A stretch of DNA of 64,000 nucleotides from JALZCH01 sp036387315. Lineage in GTDB: Bacteria; Acidobacteriota; Blastocatellia; Pyrinomonadales; Pyrinomonadaceae. The stretch covers positions 34,118-98,117 of the forward strand of contig DASVTY010000058.1 in the NCBI GenBank assembly GCA_036387315.1, read 5' to 3'. The position numbers and the translations under genes were made by a program. Below the pieces are notes generated by a model. That model did not search any database. It was given only the letters and a program-made list of their open reading frames with translations, and was not told the DNA's origin. Below, piece after piece: positions 60,213 through 64,000 of the stretch (position 1 is the first letter of the stretch; each line of letters begins with the position of its first letter).

Positions 60213-60440
60213 TTCGACGCCAAAACGAATTTGACTATTCGCGTTAACCAAATCGCCGTGACGCCGGAGGGCAAAATTCCGGTGCAAACCTATCTGTCGG
60301 ACTATCGAAAATTTGAAGGAGTTCTAATGCCGTACGCAATGCGTGTGGATACGGCTTCCGGCGGTTTTACCTTTAAAACCGAAGAAATCAAATCAAACGT
60401 GGCGATTGAAGACGCCAAATTCGCCAAACCGACAAAATAA
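60213..60440 (+). pseudogene. 3' remnant of a secreted protein gene
   Basis: Translation from the base after the preceding stop gives FDAKTNLTIRVNQIAVTPEG and YLSDYRKFEGVLMPYAMRVD, ending AIEDAKFAKPTK. This is a typical C-terminal domain of LolA/outer-membrane-lipoprotein-like proteins common in Acidobacteria, with no start codon or signal peptide. It is in the same frame as the 82-aa gene, separated only by its TAA. The N-terminal part is missing, so the gene is not functional as it stands. Confidence 0.5.
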
Positions 60441-60536
60441 CAGAAAACTGAGAACGGAAAACTGAGAACGGAGAACCCATAAGAAAATTCAAGATTTTCG
60501 GTTCTCCGTTCTTCATTCTCAGTTCTCCGTTATTCG
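60441..60536. repeat. GAGAACG/GAAAACT heptamer inverted repeat
   Basis: Left words GAAAACT, GAGAACG, GAAAACT, GAGAACG, GAGAACC run over 60443-60478. Right words (GGTTCTC, CGTTCTT, CATTCTC, AGTTCTC, CGTTATT) run over 60500-60534. The centre is AT-rich. The right arm covers the stop codon of the redoxin gene (60530-60532), and the left arm starts directly at the stop of the preceding remnant. Confidence 0.85.
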
Positions 60537-61978
60537 GAGAGCAGTTTTTTAATCGTTTTTTCCATTTCATCGCCGGCGTGATTCGAGCCGGTTCCGATGT
60601 AGCGAATGACGCCTTTTTTATCAATTAAAATTCCGGTCGGCAGGCTTTCGACCGAAAAACGGTTGTGATTGACGAGTCCTTTGGCGACTGCGAACGGGTA
60701 AGGCAAACGTTGGTTGCGTTTGATTTTTTGCAAAAAAGCGAATTCAGTGTCGGCATCCGCGCCGAAGCCTTCAGCCGAGCCGTAATAACGGGTGACGCCG
60801 ACGATTTCAAAGCCTTGATTGGAATAAGTTTTGTGCCATTCGGAAAGATTCGGGAAAGCCGCGTAGCAAGGCTCGCACCAATGCGCCCAAAAATCCAAAA
60901 GCACTACTTTGCCGCGCAAACCGTTAAGCGACGAATTTTCGCCGAGCCATTTATCTGCCGCCAGTTCCGGCGCAGATTCGCCGAGCAATTTGTATTGCGG
61001 CTCGCGTTTTCGCAGGAAAGTAAGAATTTGGGCGCGCGATCCGGCGTCTCGAAATGCGGTATTGAGCGCATCTTTCGCGGCTTTCACTTTTTGCAGAGCT
61101 TCCGGTTTGCGCCCGGTTTCAATCAAAAACGTAACTAATTTGTCGGTCGCCAGCCAGTATAAATCCGGCTGATTAACGTGCGAGCCGGTTTCGCGCAGAT
61201 TTTCCAAAACCGTTTCGGCTTTTTGTTGCGCGCCCGCTGCGGCGTGAATCTCAAACAGCTTCATCGCCAATTCGTAAACGTCTTTGACGAGCCGTTTGTT
61301 GGAACCAGGATCGGAAAGCGCGGGTTTGGCGGCGAGCAGCGCGGATTCGGCGTGAAACGCGGCGCGTTCGGTTTGTCTCGCGGCGATGTAATTTTCCGCC
61401 ATTTCGCTTTCAATCAAAACGCGCTCCGCGACTTTGACGGGCGCGTTTTTTAAATATTCTTTTAAGAGCGTTTCGGCGTCATCGAAATTCCTGCGGCGCG
61501 CGGCTGTAACGGCGGCAATCGAGCGTGCGGTTTGTGATTTTTCGCCGTCTTTTTCCGGCAAAGCGAGATATTTTTTCATCGTTTCGCCCGCGCCGTCGGT
61601 GTTTGTCGCCAAGAGTTGCAGCATTCCGAGAAAATACAAATCATCGCCCGCCGGATTCTGCGCCGCAAGCTGCGCAGCGTATTTGGCGGCAAGCTGACGT
61701 TGCTCGCGCTGAGTTGTCTGTCGTAGCTCGTCGTTGTAAGGAAGTTTGCGCCGCTCGTAATCTTCAAACTTGCGCTTTGCGTAAGTGTTTGCGTCCTCGT
61801 AAAGCGCCGCTCCATTTTTTGCCGTTTCATTTGGCACGGGAGAAACCGGATTTTCCGCAGTTGCGCTGGGCGCAGTCGCGGCTGGATTTGTCCGCACCGG
61901 AGGAACGCGGCGCGATTGAGCGAAAGCGATTGTCGAAACGCACAAAATTAATAAAATGACGGAGAAAAATCGAGTCAT
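60530..61978 (-). CDS. Periplasmic TPR-thioredoxin-like (TlpA-type) redoxin
   Basis: The 482-aa protein has a signal peptide (FFSVILLILCVSTIAFAQ) and an Ala/Pro-rich linker. TPR-like helices run from about residue 60 to 320. A C-terminal AhpC/TSA-thioredoxin domain follows, with FWAHWCEPCYAAFPNLSEWH carrying the WCxPC redox pair and SVESLPTGILIDKKG carrying the cis-proline. It is probably a periplasmic disulfide reductase. ATG 61978 lies 4 bp after the thiO stop, indicating translational coupling; a longer frame to 62056 would overlap thiO. The stop lies inside the heptamer repeat. Confidence 0.87.
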   Translation of the reverse strand: MTRFFSVILLILCVSTIAFAQSRRVPPVRTNPAATAPSATAENPVSPVPNETAKNGAALYEDANTYAKRKFEDYERRKLPYNDELRQTTQREQRQLAAKYAAQLAAQNPAGDDLYFLGMLQLLATNTDGAGETMKKYLALPEKDGEKSQTARSIAAVTAARRRNFDDAETLLKEYLKNAPVKVAERVLIESEMAENYIAARQTERAAFHAESALLAAKPALSDPGSNKRLVKDVYELAMKLFEIHAAAGAQQKAETVLENLRETGSHVNQPDLYWLATDKLVTFLIETGRKPEALQKVKAAKDALNTAFRDAGSRAQILTFLRKREPQYKLLGESAPELAADKWLGENSSLNGLRGKVVLLDFWAHWCEPCYAAFPNLSEWHKTYSNQGFEIVGVTRYYGSAEGFGADADTEFAFLQKIKRNQRLPYPFAVAKGLVNHNRFSVESLPTGILIDKKGVIRYIGTGSNHAGDEMEKTIKKLLSE

Positions 61979-61982
61979 AAAT

Positions 61983-63155
61983 TTAGCTTTGAAAACGAGA
62001 TAAATTAAAAATTTGTAAAAACGGAGAATTTTTGCCCTCGACGATTTTGTCCGCAATCAGCCGCGCAGTCAAAGGCGCAAGTAGGATGCCGTTGCGATAA
62101 TGCCCGGTTGCGAAATACAAATTGGAATTTTCGGGAAACTCGCCGATGATCGGCAAATCGTCGCGGCTCGCCGGACGCAAGCCAGCCCAGATTTCGGAAA
62201 CAGTCAAATCACATAGTTTGGGAGAAATCTCCGCCGCCGTTTGCAGCAAAGAAAGCAAACCTCCGCCCGTTACTCTTTTGTCAAAACCGACATCTTCAAC
62301 CGTCGCGCCAACTAAAACTCGATTATCGATGCGCGGAACAGCGTAACCGCGCGCCGAATAAACGACGTGGCGCAGAGGTTTTTCCTGGCACGCGAAACTG
62401 AGCATTTGACCGCGAACCGGCTTGATTAACGATTCAAGCGGCAAATCAAAAGGCATTTCCGAGAATGCGCAAGTCCACGCTCCGGCGGCTACAATCACGT
62501 TTTGCGCCGGTATTTCGCCCGCATTTGTGGCAACGCCGACGGTTTTGCCGTTTTCAAACAAAATCTTTTTGACTTTGGTCGAACATCTAAGTGAAACAGT
62601 TTGTTTTTGGAGTGATTCGACGAGCGCGCGAATCAAATTGCGGTTTTCGACCTGCCAATCGAGCGGAAAACGCAGCGCGCCCAAAACTTTTTCGGAAACG
62701 TTCGGCTCAAGCTCTAAAACCGCTTCGCGACTGATTTTTTCAACAGGCAAATCCGCCGCTCGCTGCCATGTAAAGCGTTTTTCGATTTCTTCCAAATCCT
62801 TTTCATCAAAAGCCAGATAAAGCGTTCCGGTTTGATCTAGTTGAACGTCAACGTTGGTTTCGTCAAGCAGTTCGGCGGCAAAAATCGGATACAAATCACG
62901 GCTTTGGCGGCAGAGATTGAAAAAATCATCCGCCGAATCGGCTTCCGCCTGCGGCGCGAGCATTCCTGCGGCTGCATTTGACGCCTCCGCTCCGAAATGC
63001 GCGTTTTTTTCGAGAATCAAAATTCGTTCGACGCCACGTTTTTTCAGTTCGCGCGCAATGGATAAACCGATTACGCCGCCGCCGATGACGATTGCGTCAA
63101 ACGTCTCGCCGCTAAGTTTTGGCTGTTCTGTGAAATTGAGCTTGTCCGAAAACAT
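61983..63155 (-). CDS. thiO: Glycine oxidase ThiO
   Basis: The 390-aa protein is a DAO-family flavoenzyme. It has the FAD Rossmann motif FDAIVIGGGVIGLSIARELK, the second dinucleotide-binding strand ILILEKNAHFGAEASNAAAG, and the C-terminal WAGLRPASRDDLPIIGE followed by FATGHYRNGILLAPLTARL. These are typical of ThiO, which oxidises glycine to the dehydroglycine used in thiamine thiazole synthesis. No other thi gene lies in the window and no TPP-riboswitch-like sequence was seen upstream, so a more general amino-acid oxidase role is possible. Confidence 0.85.
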   Translation of the reverse strand: MFSDKLNFTEQPKLSGETFDAIVIGGGVIGLSIARELKKRGVERILILEKNAHFGAEASNAAAGMLAPQAEADSADDFFNLCRQSRDLYPIFAAELLDETNVDVQLDQTGTLYLAFDEKDLEEIEKRFTWQRAADLPVEKISREAVLELEPNVSEKVLGALRFPLDWQVENRNLIRALVESLQKQTVSLRCSTKVKKILFENGKTVGVATNAGEIPAQNVIVAAGAWTCAFSEMPFDLPLESLIKPVRGQMLSFACQEKPLRHVVYSARGYAVPRIDNRVLVGATVEDVGFDKRVTGGGLLSLLQTAAEISPKLCDLTVSEIWAGLRPASRDDLPIIGEFPENSNLYFATGHYRNGILLAPLTARLIADKIVEGKNSPFLQIFNLSRFQS

Positions 63156-63376
63156 CAGTTGTGCGCGGGCGAAAACGATTTTTAAATTATGAGTTTGTTC
63201 GCCTCTCTTCCGTTGTGTTTCAAGTGTAGCAAACCGCTCGCCCGGTCAAAAAACTTACCGCTCGAAACATTTGAATTTTAAAAATAATAGTCGGAAACCG
63301 TACTGAAAAACGGTCGGAAACACGACATTATCAAAAGCCGAAACTGAAATTATGACAACGAATTATCAAGCAATCG

Positions 63377-63408
63377 AATTCGTAATTCGTAATTCATAAT
63401 TCGTAATT
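63377..63408. repeat. AATTCGT heptamer array
   Basis: Four tandem heptamers (AATTCGT three times, AATTCAT once) plus a half unit. It is the same word as in the inverted repeat at 4436-4502, but here one-sided. It ends 7 bp before the rhomboid ATG and so occupies the position where a ribosome site would be expected. Confidence 0.85.
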
Positions 63409-63415
63409 AATTCCG

Positions 63416-64000
63416 ATGCTTTTTCCGATTGGCGACGACAACAGCGACCTGCTGCGATTTCCGTATGTAACTTATTTGCTGATTGCGGCAAACATCGTGG
63501 TTTACATTTTGTTTCAGGGCGCGGGTTATAACGACGCTTTTACCTACGCTTTTTCGGTCGTCCCGCGCGAGATTACGACCGGCGTTGACCTTGCCGCGCC
63601 GCAGATAATCCGCGATTCTTTCGGCAACCGCGCCGTGATTCCTTTACAGCCGACACCGATTCCGGTTTGGGGAACAATTCTGACCTCGATGTTTATGCAC
63701 GGAGGTTTAATGCATATTTTCGGCAATATGCTGTATCTCTGGATTTTTGGCGACAATCTCGAAGACCGTTTGGGACACATTCGCTTTGCGGTTTTTTATC
63801 TCGTCTGCGGAACATTTGCGGCTCTGGCTCAGATTTTTACCGACCAGAATTCGATTATCCCGATGCTCGGCGCTTCGGGCGCGATTTCGGGCGTTCTCGG
63901 CGGTTATATTTTATTATTTCCGCGCCGCAGCATAACCGCGATTATATTCTTTACCGTTATCCAAATTCCGGCGTTTATTGCCCTCGGGATTTGGATCGGA
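63416..64000 (+). CDS. Rhomboid-family intramembrane serine protease, 3' truncated by window edge
   Basis: ATG 63416 opens a frame that stays open to the last base (195 codons). Visible are the first membrane helix (YVTYLLIAANIVVYILF), a luminal loop of about 60 residues, the MHGGLMHIFGNMLYLWIFGD segment with the conserved HxxxN, and the catalytic serine motif MLGASGAISGVLGGYILLFP. The catalytic histidine in the last helix would lie beyond the window. Rhomboids cleave membrane proteins within the bilayer. The start follows the AATTCGT array directly. Confidence 0.88.
   Translation, partial: MLFPIGDDNSDLLRFPYVTYLLIAANIVVYILFQGAGYNDAFTYAFSVVPREITTGVDLAAPQIIRDSFGNRAVIPLQPTPIPVWGTILTSMFMHGGLMHIFGNMLYLWIFGDNLEDRLGHIRFAVFYLVCGTFAALAQIFTDQNSIIPMLGASGAISGVLGGYILLFPRRSITAIIFFTVIQIPAFIALGIWIG

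Noticed and set aside
63156..63376. Gap before thiO considered for a TPP riboswitch
   Set aside because: The conserved CTGAGA and paired ACCTGA-like blocks are not visible on the minus strand; nothing else structured stands out.
1..64000. tRNA, rRNA and other RNA genes
   Set aside because: All gaps over 100 bp were read for cloverleaf or rRNA-like sequence and none was seen; faint structured RNAs could be missed by eye.

Overview
The window reads as a chromosomal segment of a Gram-negative, aerobic, soil-type bacterium. The best guess is Acidobacteriota, class Blastocatellia (Pyrinomonadaceae-like). This is inferred from two Oar-like TonB receptors with N-terminal carboxypeptidase-regulatory domains, a DUF4388 protein, a Uma2 protein, an exosortase/EPS locus and an HspR-type dnaK operon. 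It was not tested by any database search. Coding density is high, and many intergenic gaps hold short tandem 7-8 nt repeats folded into inverted repeats.

Layout. 0-5 kb: end of a metallophosphoesterase, pgsA, then dnaK-dnaJ-hspR, with an HspR-type (HAIR-like) operator sitting on the dnaK promoter. 5-10.4 kb: TonB-dependent receptor, DUF4388 protein, AT-rich zinc-ribbon membrane protein. 10.4-18.2 kb: smc, Uma2, a secreted protein, CapA-type phosphoesterase, heme A synthase. 18.2-21.1 kb: a 2.9 kb cassette with 25-bp terminal inverted repeats and an 8-bp near-perfect target duplication. It carries an amidohydrolase and an AraC regulator but no transposase. 21.2-32.4 kb: PilZ protein, a BNR/DUF1906/FG-GAP protein, TM2 protein, PhoD phosphatase, a second TonB receptor, and secreted proteins including an LTD/FG-GAP protein. 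32.6-44.4 kb (minus strand): an exosortase-type exopolysaccharide locus with an exosortase-EpsI fusion, a TPR lipoprotein, a 55-aa membrane protein, chain-length regulator, secretion ATPase, BY-kinase, polyprenyl glycosylphosphotransferase, outer-membrane exporter and a Ycf48-like protein. 44.6-49.3 kb: a peptide/amino-acid operon (S15 peptidase, APC permease, aminotransferase). 49.4-64 kb: IsdG-like monooxygenase, methyltransferase, M24 peptidase with a PAP2 phosphatase, DUF1206, Mpo1-like protein, TAP-like hydrolase, cystathionine beta-synthase, S41 peptidase, a decayed gene, TPR-redoxin with thiO, and the start of a rhomboid protease.

Most interesting points: (1) a set of nine heptamer/octamer repeat elements, three of which contribute coding sequence: the SMC hinge, the linker of the exosortase-EpsI fusion, and the tail and stop codon of the BY-kinase; (2) the transposase-less cassette; (3) the HAIR-like operator with co-operonic hspR; (4) a 55-aa protein with a sorting-signal-like topology inside the exosortase locus, where no PEP-CTERM protein is otherwise visible.
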